Source: an uncultured bacterium
GTDB lineage: Bacteria; Verrucomicrobiota; Lentisphaeria; Victivallales; UBA1829
Assembly: GCA_902780135.1 (NCBI GenBank)
Contig: CACZEK010000016.1
Span: 1 to 64,000, forward strand
Length of the DNA: 64,000 nucleotides
Direction of reading: 5' to 3'
Shown here: positions 50,480 to 57,243 of the stretch, piece after piece
How the letters are laid out: every line of letters starts with the position of its first letter
Position numbering within the stretch: the first letter of the stretch is position 1
The notes under the pieces: model-generated
The model's database searches: none
What the model saw: only the letters and a program-made list of their open reading frames with translations
What the model was told of the DNA's origin: nothing
Translations under genes and position numbers: made by a program

Positions 50480-51355
50480 ATGATGAACAGCATGACAGGA
50501 TTCGGCCGCGCCGAAGGCGTCGACCACGGCGTGGCGCTCCGTTTCGAAATATCGTCCGTGAACCGCAAGCAGTTCGACGCGAAGTTTTCGCTGCCGAAGG
50601 AGCTCGCCATCCACGAGGGCGTCCTGCGGGCGCACCTCGCGAAACGCCTGACGCGCGGCTCCATCATGGTCCGCGCCGAGCTGAACTATCTGGACGACGC
50701 CCCGGCCGCCTCCCGCATCGACCACGCATTCCTGAACACCGTGATCCGGGAAGCCCGCGCGGCGGCGGAAAAGAACGGTCTGGACGCCGCTCTGAACATC
50801 GGCCAGATCCTCGCCGTCCCCGGCGTCGTGGTCCCCGTTTCCGTGCTCGGCTCGGACCCGGAATTCGAGACGTTCCTGCTCCGCGTGTTCGACGAAGCCC
50901 TGGCGCGCCACATCGAAATGCGCCGGACCGAGGGCGCCGCGCTCGAACGCGACATCCTCGCCCGCATCGGCGAATTCGAAGCCATCGTCGCGAAGATCAA
51001 AACGCTCACGCCCGGGCTGCCCGAACAGCAGGCGGCGCGCATGCGCGAACGCCTGAAGGACGCCGGATTCAACGCCGAGGCCGACGACGAACGCATGCTC
51101 CGCGAATTCGTGATCTTCGCCGACCGTCTGGACGTGACCGAGGAGCTGACGCGCCTCGACGCCCATTTCAGCCATTTCCGCTCGCTCGCCGCAGGCGACT
51201 CCCCCGGCCGCTCCCTCGATTTTCTGATGCAGGAGATGTTCCGGGAGATCAACACGCTCGGCAACAAGGCGGGGACCGCCGAGATCTCCCCGCTCGTGGT
51301 GGCGATGAAGACCGGACTGGAAAAAGTCCGCGAACAGATCCAGAACATCGAATAA
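50480..51355 (+). CDS. yicC: YicC-family endoribonuclease
   Basis: A 291-residue YicC/YloC protein, a family of RNases and stationary-phase factors. It opens with NSMTGFGRAEG and SSVNRKQFDAKF. The C-terminal domain carries EELTRLDAHFSHFRSL, LDFLMQEMFREINTLGNKAG and the ending MKTGLEKVREQIQNIE. A second Met follows the first, so the start may be one codon later. Confidence 0.93.
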   Translation: MMNSMTGFGRAEGVDHGVALRFEISSVNRKQFDAKFSLPKELAIHEGVLRAHLAKRLTRGSIMVRAELNYLDDAPAASRIDHAFLNTVIREARAAAEKNGLDAALNIGQILAVPGVVVPVSVLGSDPEFETFLLRVFDEALARHIEMRRTEGAALERDILARIGEFEAIVAKIKTLTPGLPEQQAARMRERLKDAGFNAEADDERMLREFVIFADRLDVTEELTRLDAHFSHFRSLAAGDSPGRSLDFLMQEMFREINTLGNKAGTAEISPLVVAMKTGLEKVREQIQNIE

Positions 51356-51415
51356 GTACGGTTCCGCCCCGCATCCGCCTCTGAAACACGTAAAGAATCA
51401 GAAAGGAACACCCTC

Positions 51416-52351
51416 ATGAACACGTGCCCGAAAAAACAGCCGCAGTCGCCCGACCGCGCTCAGATCGACGATCTGGTCGAACGCCTGTGCGCGTCGTATG
51501 CCGACGGGATCGGGGTGAACCATTCCGAAGGCTTGAACCTGCCCCGCGAGGCCGAGATCCTGGAGCTCCTGCATGACCTGGTCGAACTGATCTTCCCCGG
51601 ATTCGCCGAACGCGAGGCGGAGTCCGCCGACACCATCCGGTTCTCCGTCGGAGACCTGCTCATCCGCTCCCACCACAGGCTGACCGACCTGCTCTGCCGC
51701 GTGTTCCGCTACACCTGCAAGACGATTTCGGAAAACTGCGACTGCAAGGCGAAAGCCGCGACCGTGGCGGGCGAAGTCCTCGCCGAACTGCCCGTGATCC
51801 GCGACGTGATGAAGACCGACGTGCAGGCCGCCTACGAGGGCGACCCCGCCGCGCGCAACAAGCAGGAAGTCATCATGAGCTATCCCGGGCTGCGCGCGAT
51901 CACCATCCACCGCATCGCCCACGCGCTCTTCACGCGCAAAGTGCCCATGATCCCGCGCATGATGAGCGAATACGCCCACCGCATCACCGGGATCGACATC
52001 CACCCCGGCGCGAAGATCGGACGCGCGTTCTTCATCGACCACGGCACCGGCGTCGTGATCGGCGAGACCGCCGAGATCGGCGACAACGTGAAGCTCTACC
52101 AGGGCGTCACGCTCGGCGCGCTGTCGTTCCCGAAGGACGCCTGCGGCATGATCATCAAGGGCGCGAAACGCCACCCGACGATCGAGGACGACGTCACGAT
52201 CTACGCAGGCGCCACCATCCTCGGCGCGGTCGTGATCGGAAAAGGCTCCGTGATCGGCGGCAACGTGTGGCTCACGCATTCGACCGAGCCGGGCACGCGC
52301 ATCACCATCGCGAAGCCCGACCTGACCAGCGAGAAGAAGCCGCGCCCCTGA
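51416..52351 (+). CDS. cysE: Serine O-acetyltransferase (EpsC type)
   Basis: A 311-residue enzyme acetylating serine for cysteine synthesis. The N-terminal helical part (about 1-170) ends with MSYPGLRAITIHRIAHALFT. The left-handed beta-helix has GIDIHPGAKIGRAFFIDHGT with the active His, VVIGETAEIGDN, YQGVTLGALSF and the C-terminal GSVIGGNVWLT. This is the plasmid/Gram-negative 'EpsC' subtype. Confidence 0.92.
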   Translation: MNTCPKKQPQSPDRAQIDDLVERLCASYADGIGVNHSEGLNLPREAEILELLHDLVELIFPGFAEREAESADTIRFSVGDLLIRSHHRLTDLLCRVFRYTCKTISENCDCKAKAATVAGEVLAELPVIRDVMKTDVQAAYEGDPAARNKQEVIMSYPGLRAITIHRIAHALFTRKVPMIPRMMSEYAHRITGIDIHPGAKIGRAFFIDHGTGVVIGETAEIGDNVKLYQGVTLGALSFPKDACGMIIKGAKRHPTIEDDVTIYAGATILGAVVIGKGSVIGGNVWLTHSTEPGTRITIAKPDLTSEKKPRP

Positions 52352-52376
52352 GCCGGATTCGCAAAAAGACAAAAAA

Positions 52377-52420
52377 ACGGGCCGTTTGCCTCACCGGGCT
52401 TGCGGCTCGCTTCTTTTTTG
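52377..52420 (+). terminator. Rho-independent terminator of cysE
   Basis: CGGGCCG (52378-52384) pairs with CGGCTCG (52403-52409) with one wobble, followed by CTTCTTTTTT. An upstream run of seven A could let it also end the convergent PHP transcript. Confidence 0.7.
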
Positions 52421-52438
52421 GGGAAAGGGGAGAGCGGG

Positions 52439-53269
52439 TCAGAGGGGGAGTTCGACGGCTTCGCCGCGGACGAACGCCGTGTGCGCGGTCCAGCCGATAG
52501 ACCGCGCGAGTTCGGCGGCGCGGTCGAATCCGTAGGCGACGTGTTCCGGTTTGTGCGCGTCGGACCCGAGCGTGATCTTCATCCCGGCGCGGAAGGCGGC
52601 GCGCAGGAGCTCTGCGGAGGGGTAGATCTCGTCCGCGGCCACGCGAAGCCCCGCCGTGTTAAGCTCCAGGCAAATGCCCTTTGCGGCGGCGCATTCGTAG
52701 ATGTCCGTCATGCGGCGCACGACGCTTTCGTAGTTCGAGGGGCGGAACCCGAATTTCTTCGGCAGGTCGGAATGCGCCATGACGTTGAACCCGCCGAGTT
52801 CGACAAAAGCCTTCAGGCCGGTCAGATAGCCGTCCCAGACCGCGTCCACGCCGTAGCGCGGCCATTCCGCGAGCTTGTCCGGGTCGTCGAACGCGAAGTC
52901 GCCGACGTAATGCACGGAGCCGATCAGATAGTCGAATTTCGGGCGGAGCGGGTCGAGCGCGGCGAAGACCTCGTCCATGCGGCCCGGCACATAGTCGAAT
53001 TCGACGGCGGCGAGCACCTGCAGGCCGGAGCCTTCCGCGGCGTCGCGGAGCGAGTCGAGGATGCCGAAATAGCGCGGCAGGTCGCCCGGCGCCATGCGGA
53101 ATTCGGCGTCGTACCCCGCGGGCGCGGGGAAATGGTCGGAGACGCCCCAGTACGCCAGCCCCGCATTCTGCGCGGCGGCGAGGTATTCCTCCGGCGTGCC
53201 GGAGGCGTGCTTGCAGAGTGCGGTGTGCGTGTGGAGGTCCGCCCGGGGCGTCGCGGCCTGCGTGCTCAT
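52439..53269 (-). CDS. PHP-domain phosphatase, histidinol-phosphatase type
   Basis: A 276-residue metal-dependent phosphoesterase. PHP motifs: DLHTHTALCKHASGTPEEYL (HxH), WGVSDHFPAP, EFDYVPG, LIGSVHYVGDF, NVMAHSDLPKKFG and a C-terminal LGSDAHKPEHVA. It fits the HisK family that dephosphorylates histidinol phosphate, but related PHP phosphatases with other substrates cannot be excluded. ATG at 53269 overlaps the stop of the upstream gene (ATGA). Confidence 0.87.
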   Translation of the reverse strand: MSTQAATPRADLHTHTALCKHASGTPEEYLAAAQNAGLAYWGVSDHFPAPAGYDAEFRMAPGDLPRYFGILDSLRDAAEGSGLQVLAAVEFDYVPGRMDEVFAALDPLRPKFDYLIGSVHYVGDFAFDDPDKLAEWPRYGVDAVWDGYLTGLKAFVELGGFNVMAHSDLPKKFGFRPSNYESVVRRMTDIYECAAAKGICLELNTAGLRVAADEIYPSAELLRAAFRAGMKITLGSDAHKPEHVAYGFDRAAELARSIGWTAHTAFVRGEAVELPL

Positions 53270-54129
53270 CTCTTCTGCCCGCCGGACGGATCGTCCCCGG
53301 TTTCGCCGGAGCCGTTGCCGTAGGGGTAGGGGAGGAACGACAGGTCTTTCTCCCCGATGGCGGCGGCGAGCGGCGCGCCGATCGTGTAGAGGTAGCGGAA
53401 TCCGTCGGACGCGACGGCGGAGACGAACAGCACGGAGGAGACGTAGCGCAGGATGGTCTGGGTGTCCCATACGACCGGGGGCTCCTCGCCCTCGGCGACG
53501 CCTCCGTAGAGCTGCCAGTTGTCGACCGGGAAGACGAGGCAGCCGGAACGGTCCGCGATCGCGGTGTCGACGCCGACGCGGACCACGCTGAAACGGTTCT
53601 GCGTAGACGAGGAGAGGATGGCGGCGATGCAGGCGAAAATGAGGTCGGAGCCGATCTTGTCCTCCAGGACCGCGCCGATGCAGAAGGAATCGGGGTGGAA
53701 ATCGCGGTTTTCGGGGCGGTCGGGGAACATCTTCCGCATGAAATCCGCCATGCCGGCGAGGTCGGACGGATGCGCCTTGCGGTACTCCGCCTCAAGCTCG
53801 CGCCACTGCTTCTCCACGAACGACTGGCGGTCGTTGTCGAACCAGCACAGATGCAGCCGGATCAGCCCGGTGAGCAGGGAAATGGGGCGTTCGGGCGGCT
53901 GCATGAAGATGCGGCGGCGGGAACGCGCCATGAGGGCGTGCTGAAGCTGGCGGGTGCGTTTGCGGATGCGCGGATTGTCGGACTTCTGCATGTCGCGGAG
54001 GACCGGCTCCAGCGCGGTGCTGCCCTTCGTGAGGAGTTCCGCCATCGCCATGCTCGCGGACTGCTCGTTTTCGTCATCGAGCAGTTCGACCAGGTATTTC
54101 ATGTCGTTTTTGTCGTCGGGCTTGTTCAT
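53266..54129 (-). CDS. SirB1-like protein (HEAT-like repeat plus transglutaminase-like domain)
   Basis: A 287-residue protein. Residues about 8-65 form a HEAT-like helical repeat (LVELLDDENEQSASMAMAEL, LEPVLRDMQKSDNPRIRKRT). The rest resembles the SirB1/transglut_core2 family: AVLEDKIGSDLIFACIAAIL aligns with the conserved segment before the ligand site. The family is annotated with peptide or regulatory functions without clear proof. Coupled to the PHP gene; the call is by distant resemblance. Confidence 0.5.
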   Translation of the reverse strand: MNKPDDKNDMKYLVELLDDENEQSASMAMAELLTKGSTALEPVLRDMQKSDNPRIRKRTRQLQHALMARSRRRIFMQPPERPISLLTGLIRLHLCWFDNDRQSFVEKQWRELEAEYRKAHPSDLAGMADFMRKMFPDRPENRDFHPDSFCIGAVLEDKIGSDLIFACIAAILSSSTQNRFSVVRVGVDTAIADRSGCLVFPVDNWQLYGGVAEGEEPPVVWDTQTILRYVSSVLFVSAVASDGFRYLYTIGAPLAAAIGEKDLSFLPYPYGNGSGETGDDPSGGQKR

Positions 54130-54172
54130 ATCGAGGTAAACGGCGTTGTCGCGTGCCGAATGGTTTCTGAGG

Positions 54173-54985
54173 TTACGGATGGACGGGGAACTTGCCGCGG
54201 AGGGCGTTCTGCGCGATCTTCTTCACGTCTTCGTCGAAGTCGGACCGGATGATCCACTGGAGGAAATCCGGCGCGTTCGCGGCGACCTCGCGGAGCGTTT
54301 CGCCGTTGTGCCGCCCGAACGAAACGACCGCCTCGCCGTTGCGCCATTTGAATCTGCCGCTTTTGTCGACGTTGGCGGGGTTGACCGGATTGCAGAACGC
54401 GTGGAGTTCGTCGAGGGTCTGCGGGAACGAGGTAATCGTTTCCGGGAACTGGTCGGGCGACATCGCGGAGTAGCGTTCGAGCTGGGCCTCCAGGACTTCG
54501 AGCGAAGCCTGGGCGTCGGCGGCTGCCCCGTGCGCGCCTTCGAGCTTCTTTCCGCAGAAGAACTTGTAGGCGGCGGTGAGGTTGCGCGGCTCCATCTGGC
54601 AGAAGATCGTGTAGGAGTCGAAGATGCGGCGGCCCGCGGCGGAGAACTGGATGCCGCAGCGGGCGAACTCGCGCGTGAGCATCGGGATGTCGAACTTGCC
54701 GATGTTGTAGCCGCCGAGGTCGCACCCCTCGAAATAGATCGCGAGGCTGTGGGCAATCTGCCGGAACGTCGGGGCGTCCTTCACGTCCTCGTCGGAAATG
54801 TGGTGCACCGCGGTCGCTTCGGGCGGGATGGGCATTTCGGGGTTGATGAGGCGTGTCTTGGTCTCGCGGGAGCCGTCGGGCATGATCTTGATCACGGACA
54901 GCTCCACGATGCGGTCGACGAAAAGATTGACGCCGGTCGTTTCCAGGTCGAAAAAGATCAGCGGGACATTATCGGTAAGTTTCAT
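54173..54985 (-). CDS. DEDDh 3'-5' exonuclease (DnaQ-like) with ExoX-type C-terminal domain
   Basis: A 270-residue exonuclease. Exo I: FFDLETTG; Exo II: GGYNIGKFDIPML; Exo III: HGAAADAQASLEVL, giving the D-E-D-h-D set. The last roughly 60 residues (FKWRNGEAVVSFGRHNGETL, then REVAANAPDFLQWII) form the small C-terminal domain found in ExoX-like exonucleases. This suggests DNA repair or proofreading rather than the polymerase III epsilon subunit. The gene lies 43 nt upstream, in the transcribed direction, of the SirB1-like gene. Confidence 0.88.
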   Translation of the reverse strand: MKLTDNVPLIFFDLETTGVNLFVDRIVELSVIKIMPDGSRETKTRLINPEMPIPPEATAVHHISDEDVKDAPTFRQIAHSLAIYFEGCDLGGYNIGKFDIPMLTREFARCGIQFSAAGRRIFDSYTIFCQMEPRNLTAAYKFFCGKKLEGAHGAAADAQASLEVLEAQLERYSAMSPDQFPETITSFPQTLDELHAFCNPVNPANVDKSGRFKWRNGEAVVSFGRHNGETLREVAANAPDFLQWIIRSDFDEDVKKIAQNALRGKFPVHP

Positions 54986-55010
54986 GGACGGGCCTCTTTT
55001 TGAAAAAACA

Positions 55011-55028
55011 TGGTATAATACTATACCA
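55011..55028. promoter_or_regulatory. Palindrome over the exonuclease promoter
   Basis: TGGTATA-4 nt-TATACCA, perfect 7-bp arms. A minus-strand -10 (TATAGT) lies inside it, with a weak TTTCTT 16 bp upstream. A repressor bound here would block the exonuclease gene. Confidence 0.45.
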
Positions 55029-55097
55029 CAAAAAGCGGAAAAAGAAAATGAAGACGCGCGAAAAAACGGAAAAAGGGGATGAAAAGAAAGGAAAGAC

Positions 55098-55112
55098 GTA
55101 AGAATTTCTTAC
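55098..55112. promoter_or_regulatory. Operator O1 of the AbrB/PIN cassette
   Basis: Perfect palindrome GTAAGAATTTCTTAC, just upstream of the -35 of the cassette promoter. The same half-sites (GTAAGA/TCTTAC) recur at 55151-55165. Confidence 0.65.
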
Positions 55113-55119
55113 CTCTGAT

Positions 55120-55147
55120 TTGATTTTTCCGAAAAGCCGTGTATAGT
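55120..55147 (+). promoter_or_regulatory. Promoter of the AbrB/PIN cassette
   Basis: TTGATT (55120-55125), 16-bp spacer, TATAGT (55142-55147), bracketed by two copies of the GTAAGA palindrome. Confidence 0.7.
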
Positions 55148-55150
55148 ATG

Positions 55151-55165
55151 GTAAGAAAATCTTAC
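55151..55165. promoter_or_regulatory. Operator O2 of the AbrB/PIN cassette
   Basis: Palindrome GTAAGAAAATCTTAC directly after the -10, at the expected transcription start. Its centre is 53 bp from that of O1, about five helical turns, so both lie on one DNA face. Confidence 0.65.
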
Positions 55166-55187
55166 ATCCGCCGAAAGGAGGCACACT

Positions 55188-55454
55188 ATGCCGATGATCA
55201 CCGCTATGTCGACCAAGGGGCAGATCGTTCTGCCGAAGCAAATCCGCACCGAAATGAACCTGGGCGCGGGAACGAAGTTTGTTGTCGTTTCCGAGAATAA
55301 CACGATTCTTCTGAAACCGATCTCAGATTCCAAAATCGCTGAATTCAATGCTGTGCTTGCCAGCTTCCAGAGCTGGGCAAAGGAAGTCGGAATCACCGAG
55401 GCGGATATTGATGAGGCGATTAAGACCGTCCGTAAAAACAAACGGAAAGCATGA
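55188..55454 (+). CDS. AbrB/MazE-type antitoxin
   Basis: An 88-residue protein. The N-terminal swapped-hairpin DNA-binding domain is clear: MSTKGQIVLPKQIRTEMNLG, then TKFVVVSENNTILLKP. The C-terminal half (FQSWAKEVGITEADIDEAIK) is helical and should wrap the toxin. ATG at 55188 has AAAGGAGG 6 nt upstream. The stop overlaps the toxin start by ATGA (55451-55454). The cassette looks visibly more AT-rich than its neighbours, suggesting transfer. Autoregulation through O1 and O2 is inferred from position. Confidence 0.9.
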   Translation: MPMITAMSTKGQIVLPKQIRTEMNLGAGTKFVVVSENNTILLKPISDSKIAEFNAVLASFQSWAKEVGITEADIDEAIKTVRKNKRKA

Positions 55455-55855
55455 TGCGTATCGTAATTGATACAAACGTTGTTGCATCCGCTATCGTCTT
55501 TGGAGGAAAACCGGCGGAGTTGATGCAGCTCGTCCTTATGCAATCCGTTTCAGCCGTGGCCACACAGGAAATCATGGCGGAATACCGGTTGATAATTGAT
55601 TCTCTTCTAAAAAAATATGCCAGTCGCGTAGGTCCTCGCTCCGCTGAACCTGTGCTTTCCGTAATAGAGATTATTCCTGCTCAAACGCGGGTCGATGTCT
55701 GCCGGGATCCCGATGACAACAAGTTCATTTCATGTGCCATTGACGGTCAATGCTATTATGTTGTCAGCGGGGACAAGGATCTGCTGACGCTGAAAGAATA
55801 CAGCGACGTGAAAATCGTGACGGTCGCCGAATTTTTTGAGCTGATGAACGCTTAA
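55451..55855 (+). CDS. PIN-domain ribonuclease toxin
   Basis: A 134-residue PIN toxin. Acidic active-site positions: Asp in RIVIDTNVVASAIVFGGKP, Glu in QEIMAEYRLI, and the cluster DPDDNKFISCAIDG, with SGDKDLLTL near the end. It is of the 'putative toxin-antitoxin system toxin component, PIN family' type (COG1569-like), expected to cleave RNA. Translation is coupled to the antitoxin. A second ATG at 55454 is an alternative start. Confidence 0.9.
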   Translation: MMRIVIDTNVVASAIVFGGKPAELMQLVLMQSVSAVATQEIMAEYRLIIDSLLKKYASRVGPRSAEPVLSVIEIIPAQTRVDVCRDPDDNKFISCAIDGQCYYVVSGDKDLLTLKEYSDVKIVTVAEFFELMNA

Positions 55856-55868
55856 GGGAGAAGGACTT

Positions 55869-56156
55869 TTAACAGCCGATTCCCCGGAGGCTCATCAGGA
55901 TCAGAAGATCGTGAAGGAAACACAGGGCAAGATAGAAAAAACAATTCATCAGGGCGCGGAAGAAAACGGGCTGCCTGCGGAACTGGTATTCGAAAAGGTT
56001 CCCCAGCACGAAACTGAACCATGTGATCTCGAACGCCAGATAGAGGAAAAAGCCGAGCTCCGCTCCGACATGGATCATGTCCAAAAGGAGAAAAATCCAT
56101 GGGAGCATGAGCACATGAAGGACGATCAGAATGCACAGTGCCGACAAATGCCGCAC
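55869..56156 (-). CDS. Small membrane protein, possibly N-terminally truncated paralogue
   Basis: A 95-residue protein with about three hydrophobic segments (ALCILIVLHVLMLPWIFLLL, FFLYLAFEITWFSFVLG, ALMNCFFYLALCFLHDLLI). The only normal in-frame start is GTG at 56156. The frame stays open to 56264 and encodes another membrane helix (GFGLVGVGCAIALLRLLL) like that of the neighbour gene at 56335-56724; including it needs a non-standard start such as ATC. The pattern of a helix, a short basic loop and then a LxxLxLPW helix is shared by both. It may be a decaying copy. Function unknown. Confidence 0.5.
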   Translation of the reverse strand: MRHLSALCILIVLHVLMLPWIFLLLDMIHVGAELGFFLYLAFEITWFSFVLGNLFEYQFRRQPVFFRALMNCFFYLALCFLHDLLILMSLRGIGC

Positions 56157-56278
56157 GATGTTCTCTTTCCGGCGCGGCCATTTGCGGACGCGGAGCAGGA
56201 GTCTCAGCAGGGCGATGGCGCATCCGACGCCGACGAGACCGAATCCCGGTTCCTTCCCGTTGATTTATGATTTTTAGA

Positions 56279-56307
56279 AATATAGCACGTCGTTTCCCGA
56301 AAGTCAA
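56279..56307 (-). promoter_or_regulatory. Promoter of the small membrane protein gene
   Basis: Minus-strand TTGACT (56302-56307), 17-bp spacer, TATATT (56279-56284). It would start a transcript near 56272, just above the open frame that reaches 56264, which supports translation from near the frame's beginning. Confidence 0.65.
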
Positions 56308-56334
56308 ACGGGCGATCATGCGGAAAAACGGGGA

Positions 56335-56724
56335 TCAGCCGAAAAGGTAGGGGAACCAATGGATCAGCAGATAGATGATGCCGAGGATCCTGGCGCTCAG
56401 CAAAATGCCGCGGTCTCTGTCGGGCGCGACATGCCGGCAGGTCATAAAGCAGATGATCATGGCGGGCGTCCACACGACGCTGAACGGTATGCCGAGCATG
56501 AGTGCGCCCGCCAAGCCGTATGTGTAAGCCCATGGCAGGAGAAGCGCGCGGAGCAGGATCAGGACGAAGATCGCCAGCAGAGGCTTTTTCATTTCGGGGA
56601 AGCGTTTCAGAATGCACAGCAGGACGGCGACGGCGGCGATGTCCGGGATCGTCGTAAAGATGAAGATATCCGGGGATTCCCTAAACCAGTATGTCAGCCT
56701 GAGCCACAGCTGATATGAGTTCAT
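56335..56724 (-). CDS. Small four-helix membrane protein of unknown function
   Basis: A 129-residue protein with about four hydrophobic segments (FTTIPDIAAVAVLLCIL, LAIFVLILLRALLLPWAYTY, LMLGIPFSVVWTPAMIICFM, ARILGIIYLLIHWFPYLFG). AAAGGA stands 9 nt before the ATG. It shares a motif and topology with the neighbour at 55869-56156, suggesting an old tandem duplication. No family recognised. Confidence 0.6.
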   Translation of the reverse strand: MNSYQLWLRLTYWFRESPDIFIFTTIPDIAAVAVLLCILKRFPEMKKPLLAIFVLILLRALLLPWAYTYGLAGALMLGIPFSVVWTPAMIICFMTCRHVAPDRDRGILLSARILGIIYLLIHWFPYLFG

Positions 56725-56748
56725 GTCCCGTTATCCTTTCCGGTTAGT

Positions 56749-57243
56749 TTACTGGAGTGGGATGACGTCGATGCCGGGCGACGGCTTTTCCTGTTTGTCT
56801 GGGTTCAGCAGATTGTCCAGGAATTCGTCGCCGGAACGGAGCAGGATGACGTTCGTGCCGGCGTCCTCGCGGAGTTCGTCCTCGGCGCGGGGCAGGGGGA
56901 CGGTCCGCAGGCCGAGTTTTTTCGCCTCGGCGGCGGTGAATCCGACCGCGACATCGCCCCAGCCCTTGCGGATCGCCTCCGGGATCACGGAGGATTCGGC
57001 GATCTTGAAAATGACCTGGAATCCGGCTTCGTTGGCGGTGCTTTTCACGTAGAGCAGATCGACCGGGTTCGCGCCCTCGCGGTAGAGGCAGATGAAGCCG
57101 CCGGTGGCGGCGATGAGCTGGGAACGCGTCGGGGAAACGGTGTCGGGTTCCGGTTCGGCATCGCCGAACATGGCGCAGGACTGCACGAAAAGGGAAAGGA
57201 CCGCAGCCGCGAACGCAACGAAAGCCGTGGCCGCGCGGCTCAT
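56749..57243 (-). CDS. Lipoprotein with periplasmic-binding-protein-like segment
   Basis: A 164-residue lipoprotein with lipobox FVQSC (Cys23). A central stretch (VIFKIAESSVIPEAIRKGWG, DVAVGFTAAEAKKLGLRTVP) resembles part of a type 2 periplasmic binding fold, but the protein is too short for a complete one. Function unknown. ATG at 57243 overlaps the stop of the upstream propeller gene (ATGA). The frame is open 26 codons further up, but that would bury the signal peptide. Confidence 0.65.
   Translation of the reverse strand: MSRAATAFVAFAAAVLSLFVQSCAMFGDAEPEPDTVSPTRSQLIAATGGFICLYREGANPVDLLYVKSTANEAGFQVIFKIAESSVIPEAIRKGWGDVAVGFTAAEAKKLGLRTVPLPRAEDELREDAGTNVILLRSGDEFLDNLLNPDKQEKPSPGIDVIPLQ

Noticed and set aside
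55852-56319. A 155-codon Pro/Arg-rich open frame overlapping the small membrane protein gene
   Set aside because: It has shadow-type composition; the alternative frame encodes membrane helices and has a well-formed promoter.
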